From positions 17,003-81,002 of the forward strand of contig NZ_PEBU01000017.1 of the NCBI RefSeq assembly GCF_002887595.1: 64,000 bases of DNA. Reading direction: 5' to 3'. Position numbers and translations under genes: made by a program. The stretch's first letter is position 1, and each line of letters starts with the position of its first letter. The stretch is from Bowmanella denitrificans (GTDB lineage Bacteria > Pseudomonadota > Gammaproteobacteria > Enterobacterales > Alteromonadaceae). Positions 16,580 through 26,529 of the stretch are shown here, in pieces. The notes beneath the pieces were generated by a model. It was not told the origin of the DNA. It did no database searches and saw nothing but the letters and a program-made list of their open reading frames with translations.

Positions 16580-17528
16580 GTTGAGCCTCCCCGGGAGTCA
16601 CCTTTTGTGCACGACCATCTTCCACCAGGCGCACAAACAATTCTTCCAGTCGGTTGGATTTGTTGCGCATGCTCAGTACCTGAATGCCCTGCTCGGAGAG
16701 CTGACTGAATACGCTATTCAGCCCCGTAGCCTTAGGAACATCCACTTCCAGTGTATGGTCATCTGCCTGGCGGAAGGTAAAGCCTTCCAGGTGAGGCTTG
16801 AGACTATTGGCAGGCAAATCAAGAATAAAAGTTTCAATATTTAATTTGGCCAGAAGCCCCTTCATGCTGGTGTTTTCGATAATACGCCCTTTATCGATTA
16901 TGGCGATATTGCGGCACAGCATCTCCGCCTCTTCCAGATAATGAGTGGTGAGAATGATGGTGATACCCTGACGGTTTATGTCTTGCAGAAAGGTCCACAT
17001 GGAGCGACGGATTTCAATATCCACTCCGGCCGTGGGTTCATCCAGGATCAGCACCTTAGGTTCGTGCATCAAGGCCCGGGCAATCATTAACCTGCGCTTC
17101 ATACCACCAGACAAAGTGCGTGCAGGCATATCGCGCTTTTCCCACAGATCCAGTTGCTTGAGATACTTTTCTGCACGTTGCACGGCCACATGACGTGGTA
17201 CCCCATAATAGCCGGCCTGGTTGCACACTATCTGCAACAGGGTCTCAAACTGGTTAAAGTTAAATTCCTGTGGGACTAAACCAATATGGGATTTGGCTTT
17301 AACCAGATCTTTGTCCATATCATCGTCAAACAGCGCCACCTTGCCGGCGGATTTATTGACCAGGCTGGCAATAATACCGATGGTGGTGGATTTCCCAGCT
17401 CCATTTGGGCCAAGCAGGGCGAAAAAGTCGCCCTCCTGAACTTCCAGATCTATACCTTTAAGGGCCTCAACGCCGCCTCGATAGGTCTTACGCAGTCCTT
17501 GGATTTGTAACGCTTTTTGTTTAGTCAT
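16572..17528 (-). CDS. yadG: ABC transporter ATPase, YadG-like
   Basis: 318 residues. Walker A GPNGAGKST, Q-loop GLVPQEFNF, signature LSGGMKRR, Walker B VLILDEPTAGVD and switch histidine TTHYLEEAE. A C-terminal extension of about 90 residues is typical of ABC-2 exporters. ATG at 17528 precedes the conserved MTKQKALQIQGLRKTY; a start at 17585 would add 19 unsupported residues. First gene of a three-gene operon with the permease and the TrmB-like methyltransferase. Confidence 0.88.
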   Translation of the reverse strand: MTKQKALQIQGLRKTYRGGVEALKGIDLEVQEGDFFALLGPNGAGKSTTIGIIASLVNKSAGKVALFDDDMDKDLVKAKSHIGLVPQEFNFNQFETLLQIVCNQAGYYGVPRHVAVQRAEKYLKQLDLWEKRDMPARTLSGGMKRRLMIARALMHEPKVLILDEPTAGVDIEIRRSMWTFLQDINRQGITIILTTHYLEEAEMLCRNIAIIDKGRIIENTSMKGLLAKLNIETFILDLPANSLKPHLEGFTFRQADDHTLEVDVPKATGLNSVFSQLSEQGIQVLSMRNKSNRLEELFVRLVEDGRAQKVTPGEAQHG

Positions 17529-17740
17529 GCTGTTCCTGTTGGAGTGAGCAGGATTGCGGGATATGGAAATCGTTAAGTTGAGCAATGATTGGGACAGCAG
17601 GCTGAATTTTCAACCTTGTTCAGGCCAATTGCGCTATTTAGCGTTCAACAAAGCATCTCAACCGGCTGTTTAACACAAGGCAAAGAGGATTTCAGGTATT
17701 TGGTATAAGCTGTACGGGAATGGCATCAAGGAAATAGGGA

Positions 17741-20700
17741 ATGAAAAAACTGTTAAACCTCGGTCGGGTGATACTGGTTCTGAGCTTGCTGGTAGGCCTG
17801 GTTGTGGTGTTTATCTGGAACGTTGACAGAGAGCGGGACAACGCCATCGCTGACAATATCAGCAAGCTCAATAGCCAGGTTAATCTGCGTGCCGAGCAGT
17901 TACAGGAATCGGTTGACGGCTATAAACGCAATACTTTGTTTCTTGCTTCCGTGCCACCCGTGCAGGGCTTGGTCAGGGCGGCGCAAAATAATGGTCTGGA
18001 TATTCAGGAAGACAGTACCAGCGACAGATGGAAACGTCGTCTGACGCAGATTTTCACCGGCTTTATGCAAAGTCACCCGCTGGTCTTGCAAGTTCGTTAT
18101 GTTGGTGTGGCAGATAACGGTCGGGAGTTGGTGAGGGTAAATAGAACCCCGGACGGTCTGCAAGTGGTTGGTGAATCAGAATTGCAAAGCAAGGGGCATC
18201 GCGAGTACTTTCAACACACCTTGAGATTAAAGCCTGGCCAACTTTATGTGTCTGAGATCAATCTTAATCGTGAGTTTGGCCAACTTGAGGAACCCTATCG
18301 GCCGACCCTGAGAGTTGCCACCCCGGTTTGGGACCACAACAACCAGCCTTTTGGCATGATGGTATTAAACATCGACGCCAGCAGCTTACTCACTGTGATG
18401 GCTGAAGATGTACCTTCAGGTAAAACCCTGTATCTGACCAACGCCAGGGGTGACTTTCTGCTACACCCTGACAGCGCTCGACGTTTTGCATTTGAGTTTG
18501 ACCGCCCTTGGCGTTGGTCTGATGAATTCAGTGCCGGTGAAGTTGATTCCGGCCAGCAAACCGTATTTCGAGAAGGAGAAGGCTTTTTCCTGGTGCAGAA
18601 AACCATCCAGTTAGGATCAGGGGACAGTGAACAGAACGTACTTGCCAGTATGCTGTTTGCGAAAACCACAGTGAATCGTGATGCGTCGCTGGCCACGGGC
18701 AAGTTGTTTGCCGGCATGTTTGCCGGTATGGCTGTCATTGGTGGTTTTGTATTGCTCTATTGGCTTAACTTGCAACAGCGTCGGCAGTTACATCGCCAGC
18801 AAGGCCGATTGGCAGCCATTGTCACCAACAGCCAGGATGCGGTGGTCAGTGCCACTCTGGAAGGCAAGGTCACAGATTGGAACCTGGCCGCTGAACGTAT
18901 TCTTGGATTTCAACGAGACGAAGTGCTCGATAAAGACTATTTGCAGTTACTTGTGCCTGAAGACAAGTTGGATGAATCCCGCCGCACTCTGGAAAAAATT
19001 AGACAAGGTAAAGTGGTATTGCCTTATGACACGGTACGCCTTCGTAAAGACGGTAGTTTGGTGGATTTGTCCGTCTCTGTTACCCCTGTGTTAGAAGAAG
19101 GTCGGGGGATTGTCGGGGTGGCGGCCATTATGCGGGATATTGGCCGACAAAAAGCCGTGGAGCGCCAGATACAAAAATTAAATGAAGAGCTGGAACAGCG
19201 GGTTGCCAGTCAGACCGCTGAAATTACCGAAATACACCGGCTACAGCAAGCCGTACTCAGCCAGGCTGGCTATGCAGTCATTGCTGCGGATCCCAAGGGT
19301 GTGATTGTGATGTTTAACCCGGCAGCGGAAAAAATGCTGGGGTATAAGGCAAAGGACATTATAGGTAAAAATACCCCGGCTATTTTTCATCTGGAAAAAG
19401 AAATTGCCGAGCGAGCCAGAACATTCTCCGCCGAACTGGGAGAGCAGATAGAACCTGGTTTCGAAGTGTTCATTTGTAAATCAAAGAAGGGGCTGGCAAA
19501 TGTCCATGAATGGACCTACGTCAGGGCGGACGGCAGCCTGTTTCCTGTTCAGCTTTCTGTTACCTGTTTGTACGACGATAAAGGCAATATCACTGGGTAT
19601 CTGGGGATGGCATCGGATATCAGCCAACAGGTCGCGGCGCGGGCAGAATTGCAGCATATGCAGGAGCATCTCCTTAAAGCCGTAGAGGTGGGAGAGTTGG
19701 GGGTGTGGAACTGGGATGTGGCCAGCGATAGTCTGGAATGGAACGAGCAGATGTATCGTATCTACCAATTGCCTAAGTCCCACGTTCTGAATTACAAGAC
19801 CTGGCATCAGGTGTTACACGAAGATGATCGGCAAATGGCCATAGAGAGCCTGACTGAAGCATTGGCAGGCAACGGCACCTTTAATCCCGAATTTCGCATT
19901 ATCCGGCCCAGCGGTGAGGTGCGTATTGTTCAGGCGTCGGCCGCCATGGAGTGGAATGACCGCGGGGAAGTGGTGCGCGTAGTGGGGATCAACCGGGATG
20001 TGACGGTACAGCGCACCTATGAACAAAAACTGCAGGCCGCCAGACTGGAGGCCGACAGTGCAAACCGTGCCAAGTCGGCATTTTTAGCCAATATGAGCCA
20101 CGAAATTCGCACACCCATGAACGCGGTGTTAGGGCTGCTACAACTGCTGGGTAAAAGCCAGCTCGAAACCCGTCAACTGGATTATGTTAAGAAGGCCGAA
20201 TCCGCTGGCCGTCTGCTGTTGAGTATCCTCAATGACATCTTGGATTTTTCCCGGGTGGAAGCGGGCAAGCTGGAACTGGACCCACAGCCCTGTAATCTGG
20301 ATACCATGTTGGTGGAGGTTGGCGCAATTGCTTCAGCAGATATTGGCGATAAAAATCTGGAGATTCTCTTTGATATCTGCGCCGATATCCCTAAACGTGT
20401 GGTGCTGGACGGTTTGCGCTTGCAGCAGATTCTGATCAATCTGGCGGGTAACGCGGTAAAGTTCACCCAGCAGGGGGAAGTTAGATTGTCCCTCAAAATT
20501 ATTGAGCGCCAGGATGAGCAGTTACAACTCGAATTTCGGGTAAAAGACACAGGTATCGGCATCGCCAAGGCACAGCTTCCACATATTTTTGACGGCTTCC
20601 GCCAGGCTGAGAACTCTACAGCAAGGCGTTTTGGTGGTTCCGGGCTGGGACTGGCCATTAGTCAGCGGCTGGTGCAGCAAATGGGCGGGCAGTTACATGT

Positions 20701-22246
20701 AGAAAGTGAAGCTGGCAAAGGCAGCGAGTTTTCTTTTTCCTTACCTTGTACGTTGGCCGAAGAACGCGATTTACATAATTTGCCAAAAGACCTGAAAGTG
20801 CTGGTGGTAGACGATAATGCCAGTGCCCGGGAAGTGTTATGTAAGATGGTGGCGTCTTTCGGCTGGCGGGCTGACAGTGTTTCTCAGGGCGATCAGGCCA
20901 TCAGCCAAATGGCGAAAGGGGGCCATTCTGCGCCTTATGACTTATTGCTGATGGATTGGGACATGCCGGGTCTGGATGGCTGGGAAACCTGCGAATGTAT
21001 CGGTGCCATGTATCCAACTGACAAGTTGCCTTTGATCATTATGGTAACAGCCCATGGCAACGAACTGACTCAGCAAAGAGGTCGAACTGACAATGGAATG
21101 ATTCATGCCCATTTACACAAACCTGTGACGCCGTCCATGTTATTGGATGCTGTTGCTGATGCCATGGGGAAAACGGCCAGGCTGGGCACACAAATCACCG
21201 CCGGAGTGCCCAGACTTAAAGGTGTTAGTCTTTTGCTGGTGGAGGACAATCCAACCAATCAGCAGGTTGCAACTGAATTGCTGGAACTGGAAGGGGCCAA
21301 AATTCAGGTTGCGGGCAATGGCCAGCACGCCGTGGACATTTTGGCCGCTCGTCGGGATGATATTGATCTGGTGTTGATGGATATCCAGATGCCGGAAATG
21401 GATGGTTATACGGCGGCAAGGGAAATTCGCCAGACTCTGGTGATGACAGACCTGCCTATCGTGGCGATGACCGCCAATGCGATGGAATCGGACAGGCTAG
21501 ATGCATTAAATGCCGGCATGAACGATCACATCGGCAAACCTTTTGAACTGGATAAGCTGGTTACCACCATACAGCGAAATTTAGTTCAGGGCAGTCACCA
21601 GCCTGAGTCGCAGCCGTCGCCCATTATCAACGAAACAATCAGGCTGGATAGCCAGTCAGCCATACGGCGTCTGGGCAATAGCCAGCAGATATATGCTAAC
21701 GCGGCAAGAAACTTTCTGAAGGAAGCGCCTGATTTAGTGGCGCAACTTCCTTTGCAGCGTCCAACTGACAGCGCCATTGAGTCGGCTGATTTGATACACA
21801 GTCTAAAAGGCATGACGGCCATGCTGGGGGCTAATGCGTCGGCCAAGATTTGCAGTCAATTGGAGACCCTGCTGCGCAAAAATTTGGAAGGTGACTATCC
21901 GGCCTTAGTCACCAGCTTAAAGCAGCAGTTAGAGCAGTTATACCCGCTACTGGCGAAATGGGCCGATTCCGCACAAAAGCAAGGTGCAACTCAGCATCTT
22001 GAACCCGCGCAGTTATATGATGGGCTAAAAACGTTGGAAACATTGCTTGAAGGTGCCGATATTGATGCACTATCGGCTTTTGAGAGTTTGCGGGCAGAGC
22101 TGTTGATATTGTTACCCACAACGGCAAAAGACCTGGCGCAGAGTATGGAAAGCATGGACTTTCCAGCCGCCCTGGCACATTGTCAGGACGCCCTGGATAG
22201 CTTGCAAAAGCACAGCAATAAGAGTGCCGGCAACTCGCTGAGTTAA
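17741..22246 (+). CDS. Large hybrid sensor histidine kinase (Cache-like, PAS x3, HisKA, HATPase, REC x2, Hpt)
   Basis: 1501 residues. Order seen: membrane helix (about 8-28), periplasmic dCache-like sensor (about 30-315), second helix (about 320-345), PAS domains near 360-470, 500-630 and 640-760 with a short coiled coil after the first, HisKA with H787 (MSHEIRTP), HATPase with NLAGNAVKF and DTGIGI, receiver 1 with D1072, receiver 2 with D1214, and an Hpt domain with H1353 (HSLKG). It is therefore a complete phosphorelay in one chain (BarA/ArcB-type logic). No response regulator with output domain is adjacent. It overlaps the 3' end of the phosphatase gene by 4 bases. Confidence 0.9.
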   Translation: MKKLLNLGRVILVLSLLVGLVVVFIWNVDRERDNAIADNISKLNSQVNLRAEQLQESVDGYKRNTLFLASVPPVQGLVRAAQNNGLDIQEDSTSDRWKRRLTQIFTGFMQSHPLVLQVRYVGVADNGRELVRVNRTPDGLQVVGESELQSKGHREYFQHTLRLKPGQLYVSEINLNREFGQLEEPYRPTLRVATPVWDHNNQPFGMMVLNIDASSLLTVMAEDVPSGKTLYLTNARGDFLLHPDSARRFAFEFDRPWRWSDEFSAGEVDSGQQTVFREGEGFFLVQKTIQLGSGDSEQNVLASMLFAKTTVNRDASLATGKLFAGMFAGMAVIGGFVLLYWLNLQQRRQLHRQQGRLAAIVTNSQDAVVSATLEGKVTDWNLAAERILGFQRDEVLDKDYLQLLVPEDKLDESRRTLEKIRQGKVVLPYDTVRLRKDGSLVDLSVSVTPVLEEGRGIVGVAAIMRDIGRQKAVERQIQKLNEELEQRVASQTAEITEIHRLQQAVLSQAGYAVIAADPKGVIVMFNPAAEKMLGYKAKDIIGKNTPAIFHLEKEIAERARTFSAELGEQIEPGFEVFICKSKKGLANVHEWTYVRADGSLFPVQLSVTCLYDDKGNITGYLGMASDISQQVAARAELQHMQEHLLKAVEVGELGVWNWDVASDSLEWNEQMYRIYQLPKSHVLNYKTWHQVLHEDDRQMAIESLTEALAGNGTFNPEFRIIRPSGEVRIVQASAAMEWNDRGEVVRVVGINRDVTVQRTYEQKLQAARLEADSANRAKSAFLANMSHEIRTPMNAVLGLLQLLGKSQLETRQLDYVKKAESAGRLLLSILNDILDFSRVEAGKLELDPQPCNLDTMLVEVGAIASADIGDKNLEILFDICADIPKRVVLDGLRLQQILINLAGNAVKFTQQGEVRLSLKIIERQDEQLQLEFRVKDTGIGIAKAQLPHIFDGFRQAENSTARRFGGSGLGLAISQRLVQQMGGQLHVESEAGKGSEFSFSLPCTLAEERDLHNLPKDLKVLVVDDNASAREVLCKMVASFGWRADSVSQGDQAISQMAKGGHSAPYDLLLMDWDMPGLDGWETCECIGAMYPTDKLPLIIMVTAHGNELTQQRGRTDNGMIHAHLHKPVTPSMLLDAVADAMGKTARLGTQITAGVPRLKGVSLLLVEDNPTNQQVATELLELEGAKIQVAGNGQHAVDILAARRDDIDLVLMDIQMPEMDGYTAAREIRQTLVMTDLPIVAMTANAMESDRLDALNAGMNDHIGKPFELDKLVTTIQRNLVQGSHQPESQPSPIINETIRLDSQSAIRRLGNSQQIYANAARNFLKEAPDLVAQLPLQRPTDSAIESADLIHSLKGMTAMLGANASAKICSQLETLLRKNLEGDYPALVTSLKQQLEQLYPLLAKWADSAQKQGATQHLEPAQLYDGLKTLETLLEGADIDALSAFESLRAELLILLPTTAKDLAQSMESMDFPAALAHCQDALDSLQKHSNKSAGNSLS

Positions 22247-23286
22247 TAGGGACTAATGGCAGAAAGTCTGATGGTGCGGCCGATTACCTGCTGACCGTTC
22301 ACACCCCGCAAGCCAAAATGGATAACAGGATCATCGGTCTGCCAATCGATTTCAAGAAACCCATAGTTGACCTCATGGGTGAAGTCGCCCTGGCGGTGTT
22401 GATTGGGGCTGACGGCTTTCCACTTTTCGGTTAATCCTGAACTGGTAATTTCCCACAGCGGGTAATCCAGGTCCTGTTCCACCAGGGACAGCTCTCCCCA
22501 ATGAGTATCACCGCTAACAATCATTACGCCGTTCAGTTTTGCTGTGCGAATTAAGCGCAGCAGTCTGTTGCGGTCGGCAGGAAAATTTGCCCAGGCCTCC
22601 CAGCCGGTAAACTCCGGCAGCAGTTGCAGACTGGAGGCAATAATGCGTATGGCGGCGGGCTTCTTCAGTTCCTGTTCCAGCCATTGCCATTGATGCTCGC
22701 CCAGCATACTGGCGCTATTTTCCTGATTTGGCTGGTAGGGGCCCATATTGGCTGGTTTGCGCTTACTTTCATACACATCCTCACTAACATGGGGAAGCGC
22801 CGCGCGGTTCCAGCGTAGATCCGGCATTATGACGCGTATTATCTGTTGGCCCTGGCCATAGGTGTAGGAGGTATAGATACCGTCTGGCTGACGTCTGCGT
22901 GGGGAATCCATCGGCTCCTGCCAGAAATCCAGCATAATACGCCGGGAGGCTTCTTTCATGGGGTACTCGCGCCCGGCATCGTTTTCGCCATAGTCATGGT
23001 CGTCCCAAATAGCGATTAGCGGCGTATTGGCGCGTAGCTGTTTAAATCCGGGATTATTGCCAAGCTGCTGATATTTGGCTGCAAGCAGGGCCATGTCTTC
23101 GGTATCACCATATATGTTGTCACCCAGGAACATAAACAGGTCGGCCTGCTCAGCATTGATGGCATTCAGTATTGGTATGGGTTTGTCCTGTTTGGCACAA
23201 GAGCCGAACAGGATCTTTATCGGCGCCCCGGCGCTTACCTGGCAACTTAGCAGTAAGGTGAAGCAGAACAGTATGGGCTTGTACAT
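22243..23286 (-). CDS. Exported PhoD-like metallophosphatase
   Basis: 347 residues with a signal peptide (ILFCFTLLLSCQVSAG). PhoD-type calcineurin-like motifs are visible: FGSCAKQ at the start of the mature protein, FLGDNIYGD, WDDHDYGEND and SGDTHWGEL. Family members hydrolyse phosphomonoesters or phosphodiesters, some of them phosphatidylcholine-type lipids. ATG at 23286 follows GGAGAG. It lies downstream of the TonB receptor gene but behind a terminator, so co-transcription is uncertain. Confidence 0.88.
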   Translation of the reverse strand: MYKPILFCFTLLLSCQVSAGAPIKILFGSCAKQDKPIPILNAINAEQADLFMFLGDNIYGDTEDMALLAAKYQQLGNNPGFKQLRANTPLIAIWDDHDYGENDAGREYPMKEASRRIMLDFWQEPMDSPRRRQPDGIYTSYTYGQGQQIIRVIMPDLRWNRAALPHVSEDVYESKRKPANMGPYQPNQENSASMLGEHQWQWLEQELKKPAAIRIIASSLQLLPEFTGWEAWANFPADRNRLLRLIRTAKLNGVMIVSGDTHWGELSLVEQDLDYPLWEITSSGLTEKWKAVSPNQHRQGDFTHEVNYGFLEIDWQTDDPVIHFGLRGVNGQQVIGRTIRLSAISPY

Positions 23287-23302
23287 TGGTGCTCTCCGTA
23301 AA

Positions 23303-23331
23303 CAAAAAAAGTGCGCCATCTAGGCGCACTT
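23303..23331 (-). terminator. Rho-independent terminator of the TonB receptor gene
   Basis: Perfect 9-bp stem AAGTGCGCC / GGCGCACTT with a 5-base loop; on the minus strand it is followed by seven T residues. It ends the transcript of the receptor gene at 23351. Confidence 0.85.
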
Positions 23332-23350
23332 AAGGGGCAATACAACCGGC

Positions 23351-25714
23351 TTAGAAGTTTGCTGTCAGCGTCAGAGACGCGGTACGCGGTGCACCAATAA
23401 AGTAGGTGAATCCGTCGGTAGTGCCAGAACCCAGATAGCGTTTGTCCAGCAGGTTGGTTACGACAAAGGCGACATCCACAGAGGAAATCCCTTTGATACC
23501 CACATCCAGATTGTAACCCACGTTCAGATCAACCAGAGTGTAGCTGTCTACCTTGTTGCGCTGCTGCGGATTGTTCAGAATGTCCAGATAGCCACCGGTG
23601 CGACCACCAGTATATTTGGCGGACAAGCCACCACGCAGGTTACCCGAGAAGTAATCCAGGCTCAGCGACAGCATGTCTTCTACGGCATCGATGACATCAG
23701 TATCGGCAACTACCTGAACTTTGCGTTCGGTGACTGTCTGACCGTCCACTTGTTTGGTGGTTGTGGTTTCCACTGTTTCTGTGTACTCAGAACGATTCAA
23801 TGTGTAAGAACCATACAGGCTCCACTGATCATCGAAGCGGTAGGTGGCACTCAGTTCCAGACCCTGTGACTCAATACCCCCTTCATTTCTAAAGGTACCA
23901 TCGCCCTCATCGTAAACAATACCACCGATAGCGGCACCCGGCGGGATATTGACAATACGGTCTTCAAACTCGATATGGTAGAGGGTGGCAGACAAGTTCA
24001 GGTTGTCAGCACGGTAACGTAAGCCCAGGTCAATATTGTCAGCGGTTTCTGGATTCAGGTCTGACACATCAACACCGGCTTTCTCCATCACCTGATCGCT
24101 GATAGCAGAAAAATTCTGGCTGAAACCTGCAAAGGCTTCCAGTTCATCGGTAAGCTGATATACCCCACCCAGACTGAACAGTACATCTGAATCACTATCC
24201 AGTTTTGTGCGCGTATTGGCAAAGCGGTCATGCTTCTCGATTTCCACCATAAACTGCTGCGCGCCCAGGTTCACTGTCAGGTTGTCGAAGTTAATCGTGT
24301 CCTGGATGTACCATTTAAAGGTATCAGTAACGTAATTATTGTCGTATTGAATCCAGTAAGGGGTCTGGTCAAAATGATGATAAACCTTGGCATCAACAAC
24401 TTTGTGCCAGTCGCGGGATTCATCACGATCAGACCTTTCAAACCAGAAGCCTGCCAATAGATCATGGTTGTTCAGAGTTAGCTGATATTTACCCACAGTA
24501 CCAGTACGGTCCTTGGCATAATGAGTATGACGATAAGACATCACCGGAATGGCGTCATCCGGGTAGCAGGATGGATGTAAGGCTGCACCGGAATCCCAAG
24601 GCCAGCTATAGTTGGCGGTACAGCCAGCCGCCGGTGTTAATGGGTTACCTTGTTGATCGGTAAAGCCATATTGGGTGTTGGTGCCACCCTTGTTGGTCGG
24701 GTTACCATCTTTGTCTACTACGATATTCAGGTAAGGCGGGATCCAGTCACCGCGACCTTTCATCTTGTGATAGTAAGGCGTCATACTGAAGTTGCTGGTG
24801 GCCGACAGGTTGTAGTCAAAACGCAGGTAGGCAAAGGTGTTCTCGCGCAGAGTCGACCAGCCTTCGGCAAACATCTGGTCATAATGAGGAATACCAGTCC
24901 AGTTCCAGGTTAGCTGATCCCAGTCCGGGTTTTGTGCGAATTGGGCCTTACTGATGGCATTGTAGTTGTCTTCTTCCACATCATCGTAGGACAAACGGCC
25001 TGTTACACTCAGGTTGCCCCAGTCTGAGACAAACTTGGTTTCAAAGTGGCTACGCTCGGCACCGCCATTTGAGCCTTCGCCAATCCAGCGGCTGTTAGAG
25101 GTGCTTGAGTAGCTGACATAGGCATAAGTATTGTCAAAGATTTCACCACTGTCATGACGGACAAAATAGCGGCTGGCGTCGTGGTCGCCGTTGCTGTAAG
25201 CAAAGGTGGTACCCTGACGACGAGCCGGGTCGCGACTGACGAAGTTGAATGTACCGCCTAATGCGTCAAGTGACGCAGAAGAAATATCAGATGTGCCCTG
25301 TGCCACTTCAACCGTCGCCATGTTCTCGGCATCCATATAACGGTTGGGCTTTGAGCCACCACCATAAGTGGAGCCACCGTTTGGTAAACCGTCTATGGTC
25401 ATACCCAATTGCTGTTGACTACCAGTACTGGCAAAGCCACGCATAGTGATGCTGGTAGACCAGTCGTCACCACCAAATGCATCGCCTTCATTAATGCTGA
25501 TGCCCGGCAGGTTATCAATTACCGCCAGCACGCTGGTGGCGGGGGCCTGCTGTTGAATCATCGAGGCATCGACCAGGTTGTTGGCATAAGAAATTTTCTT
25601 ACCAACCACAGATACTTCTTCTATCATGGTCTGGGCTGCATCGTCGGCGGCAACCTGAGCAGACAGGCCGCCAAGTACAGCCAGACTGATCAGGCTCAAA
25701 GATGGAGTGCGCAT
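23351..25714 (-). CDS. TonB-dependent receptor divergent from betI
   Basis: 787 residues: signal peptide ending QVAA, a TonB-box-like IEEVSVVGK, plug domain with INEGDAFGGDDWSTSITMRGF, beta-barrel with long extracellular loops, and a C-terminal phenylalanine (LTANF). It is transcribed divergently from the BetI-type regulator with a near-perfect palindrome in between, which suggests it serves uptake of a choline, betaine or choline-ester compound rather than iron. That substrate call is inference from position only. Confidence 0.9.
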   Translation of the reverse strand: MRTPSLSLISLAVLGGLSAQVAADDAAQTMIEEVSVVGKKISYANNLVDASMIQQQAPATSVLAVIDNLPGISINEGDAFGGDDWSTSITMRGFASTGSQQQLGMTIDGLPNGGSTYGGGSKPNRYMDAENMATVEVAQGTSDISSASLDALGGTFNFVSRDPARRQGTTFAYSNGDHDASRYFVRHDSGEIFDNTYAYVSYSSTSNSRWIGEGSNGGAERSHFETKFVSDWGNLSVTGRLSYDDVEEDNYNAISKAQFAQNPDWDQLTWNWTGIPHYDQMFAEGWSTLRENTFAYLRFDYNLSATSNFSMTPYYHKMKGRGDWIPPYLNIVVDKDGNPTNKGGTNTQYGFTDQQGNPLTPAAGCTANYSWPWDSGAALHPSCYPDDAIPVMSYRHTHYAKDRTGTVGKYQLTLNNHDLLAGFWFERSDRDESRDWHKVVDAKVYHHFDQTPYWIQYDNNYVTDTFKWYIQDTINFDNLTVNLGAQQFMVEIEKHDRFANTRTKLDSDSDVLFSLGGVYQLTDELEAFAGFSQNFSAISDQVMEKAGVDVSDLNPETADNIDLGLRYRADNLNLSATLYHIEFEDRIVNIPPGAAIGGIVYDEGDGTFRNEGGIESQGLELSATYRFDDQWSLYGSYTLNRSEYTETVETTTTKQVDGQTVTERKVQVVADTDVIDAVEDMLSLSLDYFSGNLRGGLSAKYTGGRTGGYLDILNNPQQRNKVDSYTLVDLNVGYNLDVGIKGISSVDVAFVVTNLLDKRYLGSGTTDGFTYFIGAPRTASLTLTANF

Positions 25715-25798
25715 TATTGGTAATCCCTAATTTTGTTTGTTGAGGTTGTGCTTGAAGCGCGAAAATTATGGGAAGCCAATATGACAATTGGATTAATG

Positions 25799-25818
25799 TT
25801 AATTGAACGTTTAATTAA
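25799..25818. promoter_or_regulatory. BetI-type operator palindrome
   Basis: TTAATTGAACGTTTAATTAA is a 20-bp palindrome with one mismatched pair. Its core ATTGAACGT resembles the BetI sites I recall from the E. coli bet region. It lies between the divergent TonB receptor and betI genes and can serve both promoters. Confidence 0.65.
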
Positions 25819-25879
25819 AATAAAGCTTCTGTTTAATTATTGCGCGGTTAAGCGATAGAAGTTCTTCGCCGGGATTGTC

Positions 25880-25890
25880 TGAACCGTTCA
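25880..25890. promoter_or_regulatory. Second BetI-like half-palindrome
   Basis: TGAACCGTTCA, an 11-bp palindrome with central C, followed by ATCAT, shares the TGAAC/GTTCA halves of the main site at 25799. It lies 40 bases before the betI start and may be a secondary autoregulatory site. Confidence 0.45.
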
Positions 25891-25930
25891 ATCATAGGTA
25901 AGCTGAGGAAAAAACTGGCAAAAAGAACTT

Positions 25931-26527
25931 ATGCCCAAAGTTGGAATGGAAGAAGTACGTCGGCAGCAACTGATCGACGCGACCCTGGAATCGGTCGAAA
26001 AATTTGGTTTGCAAGGCACCACCATCAGTACTATCAGCCGTCTGGCTGGTGTATCCTCCGGGATTATCAGCCACTATTTTGGTGGCAAACAGGCTTTATT
26101 GGAAGCCACGGTGCGATTTCTGCTGGAGCAGCTTAAACAGGATTTACTGGCACAGATTCATGGCCAACCCAGTCCGGTTGACCGGTTGATGATGATAGTC
26201 GAGGCGAACTTCACCCGCTTACAACGCTCAGAGCGGGCAGCCAAAACCTGGTTAGCGTTCTGGGCGCAGTCCATGCACAGTGAAGATCTGATGCGTTTAC
26301 AACGTATCAACGCAGCTCGGCTGGAGGCCAATCTTAGGTATTCGTTCAGATCTTTAATCGATGCCTCTCAGGTGCGCAATGTCGCAGCCATGACGGCAGC
26401 GATGATTGACGGCTACTGGTTACGCGCCGCGCTGAGTGGCTCCGATGGACAAGCCTTCGACCTGGCACTGCATAATTGCAAGGCGTTTATCCATCTGATG
26501 CTGGAAAAGCACCAAGCCAGGAACTAG
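25931..26527 (+). CDS. betI: TetR-family regulator, BetI-like
   Basis: 198 residues. The N-terminus MPKVGMEEVRRQQLIDATLE and helix-turn-helix TISTISRLAGVSSGIISHYF closely follow BetI, the choline-responsive repressor. The usual betA, betB and betT neighbours are absent; instead a divergent TonB receptor and a downstream BCCT-like transporter flank it. The following gene starts 2 bases after its stop, so the regulator and transporter share a transcript. A choline-type effector is inferred. Confidence 0.8.
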   Translation: MPKVGMEEVRRQQLIDATLESVEKFGLQGTTISTISRLAGVSSGIISHYFGGKQALLEATVRFLLEQLKQDLLAQIHGQPSPVDRLMMIVEANFTRLQRSERAAKTWLAFWAQSMHSEDLMRLQRINAARLEANLRYSFRSLIDASQVRNVAAMTAAMIDGYWLRAALSGSDGQAFDLALHNCKAFIHLMLEKHQARN

Positions 26528-26529
26528 CG

